From NCBI GenBank assembly GCA_048886645.1, contig JBHLKN010000046.1:1-14561 (forward strand): a DNA stretch of 14,561 bases, written 5' to 3'. The stretch is from Wukongarchaeum sp048886645. GTDB taxonomy: Archaea > Asgardarchaeota > Wukongarchaeia > Wukongarchaeales > Wukongarchaeaceae. Below, one piece after another: positions 1-6,896 of this stretch. The position numbers and the translations under genes are program-made. Each line of letters begins with the position of its first letter. Position 1 is the stretch's first letter. The notes under the pieces are model-generated. The model was not told where the DNA came from and did no database searches. It saw nothing but the letters and a program-made list of their open reading frames with translations.

Positions 1-1745
1 TTCATAAAGAACAACACAGCTATCACTGCAGCAAGAACACCAACAGCAAGCGCAGCAGGCATCTCGAATTCATCATCTCCTTCCTCCTCAGCTGAAAGGA
101 AGTAAGCACGCATCACCGGATCATGCTCTATTGCACCACCGTCCCACTTGTGGTAATTAGTCGTGAAAAGATTAAGAGCCAAAGTAAAGTCGTATTCTTC
201 TTCACCAGTGTCCTGTAAAGCCTCTGCTAAACCTTCAGAGAATATTAACCAGTCTAATATTTCGTCGCTGTCGTCTTCAAGCATGTTGGTTCCATGCATT
301 CTACCTTCAATCACTGCAACATTAACAGAAGCAGCTGTAGAATTATACTTGGCTGAATCAAGACCTAATGACCAATCATATTCAACTTTTTCCGGATCTC
401 CGAATTTATATTCAGCATATGTCTCGTCTTGATATGATACTGAGAATACCTCAACTGGCTGGGTATATGTGTCATCTAGAGAAGATTCCACAGGGTCAAC
501 TACTAGAAATGCAGCATAAGTCGGTAAAGCAAGTCCGTAACCATCAACAGCATCTTTAATATCACTTTCAGGCATCTCACTCATCGAAAATGTTGTATAC
601 AAATCTGCAGTTCCCTCAGCATTGTCAATAACGTACTCATAACCATATGTGTAATTTTGCGGAACTGTTTCATTTACCCATGTATCGGAACTGTCGGAAA
701 CATTCCAAGTTGTAGGCATATTTTCATAGGTTGTACTCCATTCGAAAGTAGTCAATCCACCTGCTTCGGATACGCCCCAGGTGGTGCTTACATCTATTTC
801 GTTAGGATCAAAGCCAGGAGGATAGGTTGTCTCAATGGATTCTGAAGCTTCTTCATGTCCTCCTGGATCGCTAGGATCAAGATGTACTTCTTCGATAACT
901 CCGTGTGTGTTATTCGTTGCAACCATGTCCATCCACATATCTGCTTCGACTGCAAAGCTGCCTTCTAAATCAAATATTCCAGGCAAACCGTAGCCTTTGA
1001 ACTCTTCTTTCATTATGTCCGTTATATCAAGCATTTCTAGGTTAAGGTCAAAGACATCATTACCGTTAACATCTTTGTATACAAGGAAGTCTTGCATCAT
1101 GTTTTGCCAAATCATGAAACTATTATCTGGAGTACGAATTGCCTGACTGATTAACTGGAGAGTTCCATACCACGTCAAATCAACTTCAAAGGAAAGAGTA
1201 ACTTCGACAACTACGCCAAAAGTCATGTCACCTGTTACTAAAACGGTTTCTGTATCGTCTTTTATCCCGCTAATCACATAGGAGGCTGTCATGTTTATAT
1301 TCATTGCCAGAGTTATTGTAAAGTTGAAGTTTCCATTCATTTCGGTTAGACCAACATAGGCCATAGCAAGGTTTGATCCATTGACTGTTACTACATAGCC
1401 ACTAGCACTAAACGAATATTTATTAATATACTCAGCATCTATGTGAAATTCAGTATCTATTTCAAAAACTGATTTAACTGCGTCCCAAGTAGGTTGAAAT
1501 ACTTCTGATGTGTTAAGAAGTTCTTCTCTATAGCTCGCTATTTCTGTTATTTCGGATTCTTCTCTGGTTTCATTTGTTTCGGTTATGGTTTTCATTCCGT
1601 AACTATAGTCATAGCCAGAGCTTGTTGTGCCTTCGCCTCTCGTAGCAGTGGTTGCGATTGAGTGTCCCGGTAGTATTGTTAGTAGCATTGTGAAAGCTAG
1701 TAGCACTGTTAGGTATCGTATTTTTTTTGAGGTTTTAAGTTTCAT
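1..1745 (-). CDS. Large secreted, membrane-anchored surface protein of unknown function (3' end beyond window)
   Basis: The frame stays open from an ATG at 1745 to the left edge, giving 581 visible residues and no stop, so the gene continues outside. A GGTGA Shine-Dalgarno site lies six bases before the ATG. Residues 1-31 form a signal peptide: a lysine/arginine-rich start, a hydrophobic stretch (LTVLLAFTMLLTIL), then a small-residue region. The long middle is rich in Asp, Glu, Thr, Tyr and beta-type sequence, and carries at least ten N-x-S/T sequons. It also has a stretch DVNGNDVFD that resembles a dockerin-type calcium loop. An acidic run (EEEGDDEFE) precedes a hydrophobic segment (PAALAVGVLAAVIAVLFF) at the visible end, most simply a C-terminal membrane anchor. 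I recognise no catalytic domain or named family. The layout suggests a glycosylated cell-surface or S-layer-associated protein; that role is inference. Confidence 0.85.
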   Translation of the reverse strand, partial: MKLKTSKKIRYLTVLLAFTMLLTILPGHSIATTATRGEGTTSSGYDYSYGMKTITETNETREESEITEIASYREELLNTSEVFQPTWDAVKSVFEIDTEFHIDAEYINKYSFSASGYVVTVNGSNLAMAYVGLTEMNGNFNFTITLAMNINMTASYVISGIKDDTETVLVTGDMTFGVVVEVTLSFEVDLTWYGTLQLISQAIRTPDNSFMIWQNMMQDFLVYKDVNGNDVFDLNLEMLDITDIMKEEFKGYGLPGIFDLEGSFAVEADMWMDMVATNNTHGVIEEVHLDPSDPGGHEEASESIETTYPPGFDPNEIDVSTTWGVSEAGGLTTFEWSTTYENMPTTWNVSDSSDTWVNETVPQNYTYGYEYVIDNAEGTADLYTTFSMSEMPESDIKDAVDGYGLALPTYAAFLVVDPVESSLDDTYTQPVEVFSVSYQDETYAEYKFGDPEKVEYDWSLGLDSAKYNSTAASVNVAVIEGRMHGTNMLEDDSDEILDWLIFSEGLAEALQDTGEEEYDFTLALNLFTTNYHKWDGGAIEHDPVMRAYFLSAEEEGDDEFEMPAALAVGVLAAVIAVLFFM

Positions 1746-2105
1746 TTTGGTTCACCAAAAATTAGAAAGAAAGCTTAAAGCTTCTTTTCTTTAATATAAT
1801 ATTCGTAAGCTTATACTTAAGCTTATGTTTAAAGAAAAGTTAAAACGGAGTTCAAGAGTTCTTGAACTTTTTTATAGAGGTAATAAAGTCTTCTTTTTTA
1901 CGATTGAGCAAAATTACCATAAAAAAAGGGAAATAAAGCTTGGTTTAGTCTTATTTTTTGTTTTAGTTTAAAATGAGAGTTTTAAATGAGGAGGGATGGT
2001 TGGGTGAAAGGGGGGAGATGGTGGTAAAAAACGAAAGATTAAATAAATATATTGTTTGATTTTACTTCTCGTAGTTGTATTTAACAAAAATATTTATTCT
2101 ACTTA
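1746..2105. promoter_or_regulatory. Divergent intergenic region between surface protein and glycyl-tRNA synthetase genes
   Basis: These 360 bases hold no convincing gene. They contain two copies of the palindromic octamer TAAGCTTA (1806-1813 and 1818-1825), a perfect 9-bp inverted repeat at 1849-1868, and a G-rich patch at 1990-2023. TATA-like AT-rich stretches lie at 1790-1802 (minus-strand gene) and around 2077-2085 and 2088-2096 (plus-strand gene). The box near 2081 is about 25 bp before the ATG at 2106 and would fit a leaderless mRNA. The one near 2092 would place initiation inside the nominal reading frame. Promoter assignment is by pattern only. Confidence 0.5.
1849..1868. repeat. Perfect 9-bp inverted repeat with 2-bp spacer
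   Basis: AGTTCAAGA, then GT, then TCTTGAACT: a perfect dyad about 105 bp upstream of the surface-protein start. It could be an operator for a dimeric regulator or a small hairpin. It is followed on the plus strand by a T run, but no plus-strand gene ends here, so a terminator role is less likely. Confidence 0.6.
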
Positions 2106-3755
2106 ATGTCCATAAAAATCGGTGGAGATAATTTTTACTTGGTTGTGGTTTTTGTGGAGAAGAAGAAAGAAGGGTTAGAACAAGGGCAATCGGTGTTTGA
2201 AGAAGTTGTCATTGAGTGTAATTTGAACGTGATTATGGAGCTTTGTTTGCGAAGGGGATTTCTCATACCCACATCAGAAATTTATGGTGGTTTGGCTGGT
2301 GCTTTTGACTGGGGTCCTCTTGGGTGTGGTTTGAAGAATAAGGTGGTCGAGTTTTGGAGGAAACTTTTTGCTCGGGGAGAGGATAATGTTTTTGAGATTG
2401 ATGGTGCTACTATTTTGCCTGAAGCGGTTTTGAAAGCTTCGGGTCACGCTGATCATTTCACTGATCCTGTTATCTCTTGTAAGAAGTGTAGTGAGACTTA
2501 TAGAGCGGATCATTTAGTGGAGAAAAAGTTGGAGGTGAAGGGAGAAGGTTTGTCTCCATCGGAGCTAAACGAATTGATTGTTGAAGGGGATCTTAGGTGT
2601 GATAAATGTGGGGGTGAGCTTGGCGAAGTTCGCGTTTTTAACCTGATGTTTAAGACTAATATCGGATCTGTTGAGGGAAATGTAGCTTATTTAAGGCCTG
2701 AGACTGCACAGTCGATTTTTATAGATTTTAAGCGTATAGCACGTAGTATGAGGGCCAAGTTGCCTTTTGGGGTAGCACAGGTTGGGCATTCTTATAGGAA
2801 TGAAATATCGCCGAGACAGGCGATTATTAGGCTTCGTGAGTTTACTCAAATGGAAGTTGAGATGTTTGTTCACGAGAATGAGTTAAACCATTTTCCCGGT
2901 TTTGAAAGGGTAGCAAACATACCTCTCAGGATTCTTACACGGAAACAGCAACAAGAAGCAGAGAGAAAAGATGAAGGAGACGTTGAACCCCTCGAAGTAA
3001 CAGCAGAAGAAGCAGTTTCACAAGGGATTGTGCCAAATAAAACCCTCGCCTACTTCTTAGCAAAAGAGGTTCTATTTTTTGAGGAGCTTGGAATTCCTTA
3101 TAAGGCTTTCAAGTTCAGACACATGCTCCCTTCAGAAACACCCCATTATTCAAGGGGCAATTTTGACTTGGAGATTCTTTTCAGTTTTGGCTGGACTGAA
3201 GTTGTAGGGAATGCTTACCGTACAGATTATGATCTTTCAAATCATTCGAAGTTTAGCGGTGAGAAGTTGAAGATTCAGCATGGGAAAGATATGGTGACCC
3301 CTCATGTAGTGGAGCCTTCTTTTGGGGTTGAAAGGATAGTTTATGCGATATTAGAGCACAGCTATAGGAAGGATGTTGAGCGTAAGTGGACTTGGTTAAA
3401 ACTCGCAAAGAAGATAGCCCCGGTGCAAGTAGCTGTGTATCCGTTGTTGAAAAGAGAAGGGATGCCAGAAAAAGCTTATGAAATATACAGAAGCTTGAAA
3501 GACGAAGATTTTGACGTTATTTATGATGAGTCAGGACAGATAGGCAGAAGATACGCCCGTGCTGATGAAATAGGCGTGCCTTACTGCATCACCGTGGACC
3601 ATGAAACCTTCGAAGATGATACCATAACAGTTAGAGACAGGGATACAACAAGACAAGTAAGGGTATCTGTTAAAGAGATTAAAGAAGTCCTTAAAAAACT
3701 CTTAAACGACGAAATAAAATTCGAAGAATCAGGAAACCCCATCCCAACTAAATAA
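2106..3755 (+). CDS. glyS: Glycyl-tRNA synthetase, archaeal/eukaryotic alpha2 type
   Basis: Class II aminoacyl-tRNA synthetase that attaches glycine to tRNA-Gly. Visible landmarks are the N-terminal RRGFLIPTSEIYGGLAG block (49-65), a zinc-ribbon-like insert with Cys125/Cys128 and Cys165/Cys168, RPETAQ (197-202), motif 2 around RNEISPR (231-237), motif 3 EPSFGVER (403-410), and an anticodon-binding domain (about 436-531). The length of 549 is normal for archaea, but about 35 residues at the N-terminus have no obvious counterpart in the family. The true start could be the ATG at 2106 (possibly leaderless) or a later TTG/GTG at 2139, 2145 or 2154, following GGTGGAG at 2121-2127. Third-base usage alternates between G/T-rich and A/C-rich blocks within the gene. 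It converges on rpoP, with 32 bases between the stops. Confidence 0.95.
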   Translation: MSIKIGGDNFYLVVVFVEKKKEGLEQGQSVFEEVVIECNLNVIMELCLRRGFLIPTSEIYGGLAGAFDWGPLGCGLKNKVVEFWRKLFARGEDNVFEIDGATILPEAVLKASGHADHFTDPVISCKKCSETYRADHLVEKKLEVKGEGLSPSELNELIVEGDLRCDKCGGELGEVRVFNLMFKTNIGSVEGNVAYLRPETAQSIFIDFKRIARSMRAKLPFGVAQVGHSYRNEISPRQAIIRLREFTQMEVEMFVHENELNHFPGFERVANIPLRILTRKQQQEAERKDEGDVEPLEVTAEEAVSQGIVPNKTLAYFLAKEVLFFEELGIPYKAFKFRHMLPSETPHYSRGNFDLEILFSFGWTEVVGNAYRTDYDLSNHSKFSGEKLKIQHGKDMVTPHVVEPSFGVERIVYAILEHSYRKDVERKWTWLKLAKKIAPVQVAVYPLLKREGMPEKAYEIYRSLKDEDFDVIYDESGQIGRRYARADEIGVPYCITVDHETFEDDTITVRDRDTTRQVRVSVKEIKEVLKKLLNDEIKFEESGNPIPTK

Positions 3756-3787
3756 AAGAATAGAATACCTCGAGAAATCTGGGTTTT
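3756..3787. terminator. Convergent transcription termination region
   Basis: Only 32 bases separate the facing stop codons of glyS and rpoP. T runs occur in both directions: GGGTTTTTTA at 3781-3790 on the plus strand, and TATTCTATTCTTTTATTT reading the minus strand. The copies AGAATA (near 3759) and TATTCT (near 3789) can pair. Archaeal termination at T tracts fits both genes. Confidence 0.5.
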
Positions 3788-3943
3788 TTATTCTGTTTTT
3801 ACTACTTTTATTCTTGGCGGTCTTACCCTTATTAGGATACGGCTTCCACAATGGGGGCATTTCACGCCAGGCATGGTTTTAAGTTCTTCTCGTGTAACGG
3901 GTCTTTTACAGTGCCGACATACATATTCTGCATAAACACTCAT
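3788..3943 (-). CDS. rpoP: DNA-directed RNA polymerase subunit P (Rpo12 / RPB12-like)
   Basis: A 51-residue zinc-ribbon protein reading MSVYAEYVCRHCKRPVTREE at its start. It carries Cys9-x2-Cys12 and Cys29-x2-Cys32 within PGVKCPHCGSRIL, then the basic, proline-containing tail RVRPPRIKVVK. This is the standard length and pattern of archaeal Rpo12, a small zinc-binding subunit needed for assembly and stability of the core polymerase. The ATG is preceded by AGGAG with an 11-base spacer. It lies 92 bp downstream of the radical SAM gene on the same strand. That gap is very AT-rich and has TATA-like sequence near 4008-4022, so it may have its own promoter. Confidence 0.93.
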   Translation of the reverse strand: MSVYAEYVCRHCKRPVTREELKTMPGVKCPHCGSRILIRVRPPRIKVVKTE

Positions 3944-4035
3944 AAAAAACAGGACTCCTAAATTTTATTTTTTAATTAGTTAGTTTTTATTAACACTTTT
4001 TTTAATCTTTAAACTTTTTTAAATCGGATTTGGCT

Positions 4036-5667
4036 TTAATGCTTTTTCTGTTTTTTTATGACTTTTCCTCCTAGCAGGCGGTCTGAAATTATTTCTGTTA
4101 TTAGGACGTTGACTTTTTTTCCTTGGAGGTGTCCAGCATCTTTAACAGCGATTAGGGGTCCGTCTTTTATGGGGCGGCCTATTCCTATTGAGGGGTTGGA
4201 AAAGCTTTGTTCTGTTATTAGTACTTGGAGGGTTTTTCCGATGAGGTGTTTTTTTTGTTGTATGTTGACTTCTTTTGCAGTTTCTACGATCATTTGGCTT
4301 TCTCTGTTATGAATGGCTGCGGGGGGTTTGGGATAGGAGTGGAAGGCAGACATTGGTAGGGGTTTAAACCGGTAAACGGTTATTTTGTCTACGCCGATTT
4401 TTCCAAGCTTTTTTATTAGTCTTACTGTTTTTTCAACAGTTTTATTGTTTTGCCCTGGTAGGCTGTGAATGAAGTATACGTGAGGTTTGAGACTGTATTT
4501 TATGCATATTTCAGTGGCGTTGAGGGCTTCTTTTGGGGTGGAGGGGCGGCCAAGTTTTTCCGCATGGTCTGGGCAGCCTGTTTCACACCCAATGTTAAGG
4601 CTTGTTTCTGGGAGATATTTTGCGATAATTTTCGCAGTTTCTTCTGTGAATAAACATGGTTTGATGTTTTCTATGGAGATTTCGGCTGTGTTAAATTGGG
4701 AAACTTCTCTTAGAAGGTTTTCGAGGGCTTCAACGTTTGCTTGAGGGGTTCTTGGATCTGTTAGGGGGTGAGGATAAACAAGGGAATCTCTCCCGTAATC
4801 TAGAAAGTCAGAGGCGCTTAAAACTATGCGTTTACAACCTAAAAAAGCTAAAGCTTCTATTTCCTCAACTATCAGGTTTAAGTCTTTTGATCTTGCAGGG
4901 CCGAAAAGTGATGGAATACTGCAAAAACCACAACCTGGCGGGATATTTTCAGGACAGTTAAAACGGTTTTCTAAGGGACCGGTTCTACATTTTTCACAGT
5001 TTTCGCAATTTTGATTTAAACCGATTTTCGCTCGGTAATAGTTACTGCATCCTCGAACTATCTCCACATATGCTTTCTTTGCATTAAAGTTAGGATAGTC
5101 TTTGACGCGGATAGTAGACGCTTTAAATGAGTTAAATTCTTTTTTGGAAGAGGCAGGCCTAAGCGGGTTTATTTTATAAAAAGGCTTTTTTTGCTTATCT
5201 TCATAGGTTTTAAAAGCGATTCCTAAGATTTTATCAAGTTGTTGTGAAGAAGACAATTCGCCATCTTTTAAGCCATGTTTTAAGAGTTCTTTTAATGTTG
5301 TTTCACCTTCGCCTATAACCGCGATATCTGCACCAATTTTTAAACAACTTTTTGGATCAGAAGCTATAGGACCTCCCACTATTACAGGAGCGTTTTGTTT
5401 AATTTTTCGCCAAAACTTTACAGTACGTTTCACAGTTTCTCGGTCCATACTCATGGCGGAAATAAATAAAACATCTGATTTTTTGAGGAGTTTTTGCTTT
5501 TTTTGTGGTTTTTTAAAAGGGAGCTCAGCAGGAGTTATTAAAGCAGGATAACCACAATTTTCAATTATACCTGCTACGGTTCTTGGACCTGCACCAATAA
5601 CATCTCTTGTAAACCTTTTAAGGCCTGATCCATAGGCTAAAGCGTCTACGATTAAGAAACAGGTCAT
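4036..5667 (-). CDS. B12-binding-like radical SAM protein with C-terminal TRAM-like domain
   Basis: 543 residues. Residues 1-130 look like the cobalamin-binding-type Rossmann domain of many radical SAM enzymes (IVGGPIASDP at 96-105, IGEGETTL at 118-125), though the classical DxHxxG motif is absent. The radical SAM barrel follows from about 198. Its cluster motif is unusual: Cys207 in VRGC, then Cys246-x2-Cys249 in PGCGFCSIP, with a 38-residue insert between them carrying Cys221, Cys224, Cys227 and Cys238. GCETGCPDHAEKLGRPST (360-377) and the HSLPGQ region (401-406) are typical barrel segments. Residues about 475-537 (LIGKTLQVLITEQ and GKKVNVLITEI) resemble a TRAM RNA-binding domain, as in tRNA methylthiotransferases. 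The substrate is unknown; RNA modification is a reasonable inference. The ATG at 5667 has no clear Shine-Dalgarno site. Divergent from aIF1. Confidence 0.85.
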   Translation of the reverse strand: MTCFLIVDALAYGSGLKRFTRDVIGAGPRTVAGIIENCGYPALITPAELPFKKPQKKQKLLKKSDVLFISAMSMDRETVKRTVKFWRKIKQNAPVIVGGPIASDPKSCLKIGADIAVIGEGETTLKELLKHGLKDGELSSSQQLDKILGIAFKTYEDKQKKPFYKINPLRPASSKKEFNSFKASTIRVKDYPNFNAKKAYVEIVRGCSNYYRAKIGLNQNCENCEKCRTGPLENRFNCPENIPPGCGFCSIPSLFGPARSKDLNLIVEEIEALAFLGCKRIVLSASDFLDYGRDSLVYPHPLTDPRTPQANVEALENLLREVSQFNTAEISIENIKPCLFTEETAKIIAKYLPETSLNIGCETGCPDHAEKLGRPSTPKEALNATEICIKYSLKPHVYFIHSLPGQNNKTVEKTVRLIKKLGKIGVDKITVYRFKPLPMSAFHSYPKPPAAIHNRESQMIVETAKEVNIQQKKHLIGKTLQVLITEQSFSNPSIGIGRPIKDGPLIAVKDAGHLQGKKVNVLITEIISDRLLGGKVIKKQKKH

Positions 5668-5697
5668 TGTAGGTCAAAAATATAATAGCATGAAACT

Positions 5698-5798
5698 TTT
5701 AAAAATGAAACTAAAATAAAACTAAAAAGAACCATAAGTTATTTAAAAATAAAACTATAATTAAGAATTGAATTTGAAAAATGTTTAAAAATAAAACT
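5698..5798. repeat. Three spaced copies of an AT-rich 15-mer in the divergent promoter region
   Basis: TTTAAAAATAAAACT occurs exactly at 5742-5756 and 5784-5798, and with one mismatch (TTTAAAAATGAAACT) at 5698-5712. Start-to-start spacing is 44 and 42 bp, close to four helical turns. The copies lie between the radical SAM gene and aIF1. TTTAAAAAT is itself TATA-like, so the copies may be promoters, repressor sites or both. Confidence 0.5.
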
Positions 5799-5848
5799 TT
5801 GATTAATTGAACAGGTGAATTTTTTAGTTTTTAGGAAGGTGTTATGTT

Positions 5849-6166
5849 CTGTCTACACAGCAGGCAATATGTAAGGTATGCGGTTTGCCGCAAGAGCTTT
5901 GTGTTTGCGCCCAGATAGCGAAAGAAGAACAACGGATTCGAGTTTTTTGCGATAAAAGGAAATGGGGAAGGATGTCGACGATCATAGAAGGTATTAATGA
6001 GAAAGATGTTGACTTAAACTCCCTTGCGAAAGAACTAAAGACTAAGCTAGCTTGCGGAGGAACCGTTAAGGACAACCGTATTGAGCTTCAAGGTGACCAC
6101 AGGGAAAAAATTTTAGAAATCTTGGCAAAAATGGGCTATGAAGCTGATAACATAGACATACGATAA
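5849..6166 (+). CDS. sui1: Archaeal translation initiation factor 1 (SUI1/eIF1 family), apparent CTG start
   Basis: aIF1 binds the small ribosomal subunit near the P site and enforces correct start-codon recognition. The SUI1 fold is clear: basic loop DKRKWGRMSTIIEGI, then LAKELKTKLACGGTVKDN and IELQGDHREKILEIL. The archaeal N-terminal zinc knuckle CKVCGLPQELCVC is coded from 5870 to 5908. That lies upstream of the first standard in-frame start (TTG at 5885), which would cut it in half. Between the in-frame TAG at 5825 and the knuckle there is no ATG, GTG or TTG. CTG at 5849 is the best candidate: it follows GGAAGGTG (5834-5841) by seven bases and yields (M)STQQAICKVCGLP, 105 residues in all. 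An ATG at 5844 is in another frame and gives a 24-residue peptide overlapping the gene start. A one-base sequence error is the main alternative. The gene ends in tandem TAA TAG stops. Confidence 0.9.
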   Translation: MSTQQAICKVCGLPQELCVCAQIAKEEQRIRVFCDKRKWGRMSTIIEGINEKDVDLNSLAKELKTKLACGGTVKDNRIELQGDHREKILEILAKMGYEADNIDIR

Positions 6167-6205
6167 TAGAAAACAGGAGAAAATAGTAAAAAAGAAAAGC
6201 TTAAA

Positions 6206-6305
6206 NNNNNNNNNNNNNNNNNNNNNNNNNNNNNNNNNNNNNNNNNNNNNNNNNNNNNNNNNNNNNNNNNNNNNNNNNNNNNNNNNNNNNNNNNNNNNNN
6301 NNNNN
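6206..6305. other. Assembly gap of 100 N
   Basis: Exactly 100 undetermined bases, the usual placeholder for a scaffold gap of unknown length. It directly abuts the 17-bp tandem array, which probably broke the assembly. Sequence or genes may be missing here. The flanking 39 bases after aIF1 (6167-6205) hold nothing recognisable. Confidence 0.95.
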
Positions 6306-6400
6306 AACAGTCCCTACGTTAAAACAGTCCCTACGTTAAAACAGTCCCTACGTTAAAACAGTCCCTACGTTAAAACAGTCCCTACGTTAAAACAGTCCCC
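6306..6400. repeat. 17-bp tandem repeat array, five full units plus a partial unit
   Basis: The unit AACAGTCCCTACGTTAA is repeated five times without change (6306-6390), followed by AACAGTCCC and diverging sequence. The units are identical and have no spacers, so this is not CRISPR. The array starts at the edge of the N gap, so its true copy number is unknown. A 17-bp period does not preserve a reading frame. Confidence 0.95.
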
Positions 6401-6424
6401 TAGGAAACCAAGCATAAATACCAT

Positions 6425-6682
6425 ATGAAGTTACTGGTGGGTCTAGTGGGTATATTAAAAAGATTAGGGCTTGGAAGAAGGAAAGATAAAAGCAAAGAAA
6501 AAGTATCTAAAATCGCTATTTGCCCTGCTTGCGAAAAATCGATAGTAGAAAAGGTTCCAAGCAGCATTAGCGGTTGGCTCGTTCCCCACCAGTATTATTG
6601 TCCCAAATGCGGCTACATTGGTCCCATTTACTTAGAAATAGAAGTAGAAAAAGAAGTAGATGAAGAAAAAGCCCGGGAATAA
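6425..6682 (+). CDS. Small zinc-ribbon protein of unknown function
   Basis: 85 residues. A short hydrophobic and then basic N-terminus (LLVGLVGILKRLGLGRRK) leads into a four-cysteine zinc ribbon: Cys33-x2-Cys36 and Cys59-x2-Cys62 in YYCPKCGYIGPIYLEIE. The SGWLVPHQYYCPKCGYIGP block resembles short archaeal zinc-ribbon proteins of unknown role. The tail is acidic. The start is uncertain: the ATG at 6425 lacks a nearby Shine-Dalgarno site, and GTG codons at 6437 or 6446 are in frame, the latter preceded by GGTGGG. If the hydrophobic start is real it could associate loosely with the membrane. It begins 24 bases after the tandem array, which may influence its expression. Confidence 0.75.
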   Translation: MKLLVGLVGILKRLGLGRRKDKSKEKVSKIAICPACEKSIVEKVPSSISGWLVPHQYYCPKCGYIGPIYLEIEVEKEVDEEKARE

Positions 6683-6862
6683 AGTAAGTATTAGGGGGAA
6701 GTTGTAAGTTTTAGATGTTGCTTTAATAATAGAAAAGTTTTTATAGTGCGGAATTGATAATTACTTTTGTATTTATCGGTTGCTTGGTATTTTTAAATTT
6801 TACTCTTTATGTTAGAGCCTAAAATATGATAGTACATACTCTCTATGGTTTGGTTTTGATTT

Positions 6863-6877
6863 TTTTATATTTAAAAA
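6863..6877 (+). promoter_or_regulatory. TATA-like box for TFB
   Basis: TTTTATATTTAAAAA is centred about 27 bp before the GTG start of TFB. This spacing would give a leaderless or very short-leader transcript, although a GAGG Shine-Dalgarno-like site is also present at 6885-6888. The remaining sequence from 6683 is AT-rich with no gene seen. Confidence 0.45.
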
Positions 6878-6896
6878 ATTTGATGAGGAATGTGGT

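Noticed and set aside
163..845. Several plus-strand frames of 60-90 codons
   Set aside because: They are antisense to the continuous surface-protein frame, which has a signal peptide, a ribosome-binding site and coherent composition.
1973..2059. 28-codon frame starting ATG in the glyS upstream region
   Set aside because: It is short, with no clear ribosome-binding site and no recognisable product; it looks like a chance frame.
4058..5014. Plus-strand frames opposite the radical SAM gene
   Set aside because: They overlap a full-length, recognisable minus-strand gene and show no family features.
5842..6075. Minus-strand frame opposite aIF1
   Set aside because: It is antisense to a clear SUI1-family gene, and no domain is recognisable.
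5885..6166. aIF1 starting at TTG 5885
   Set aside because: This start would remove the first half of the conserved zinc knuckle coded just upstream in the same frame.
6306..6400. CRISPR array
   Set aside because: The repeats are contiguous 17-bp units with no spacers, and no cas genes are seen nearby.
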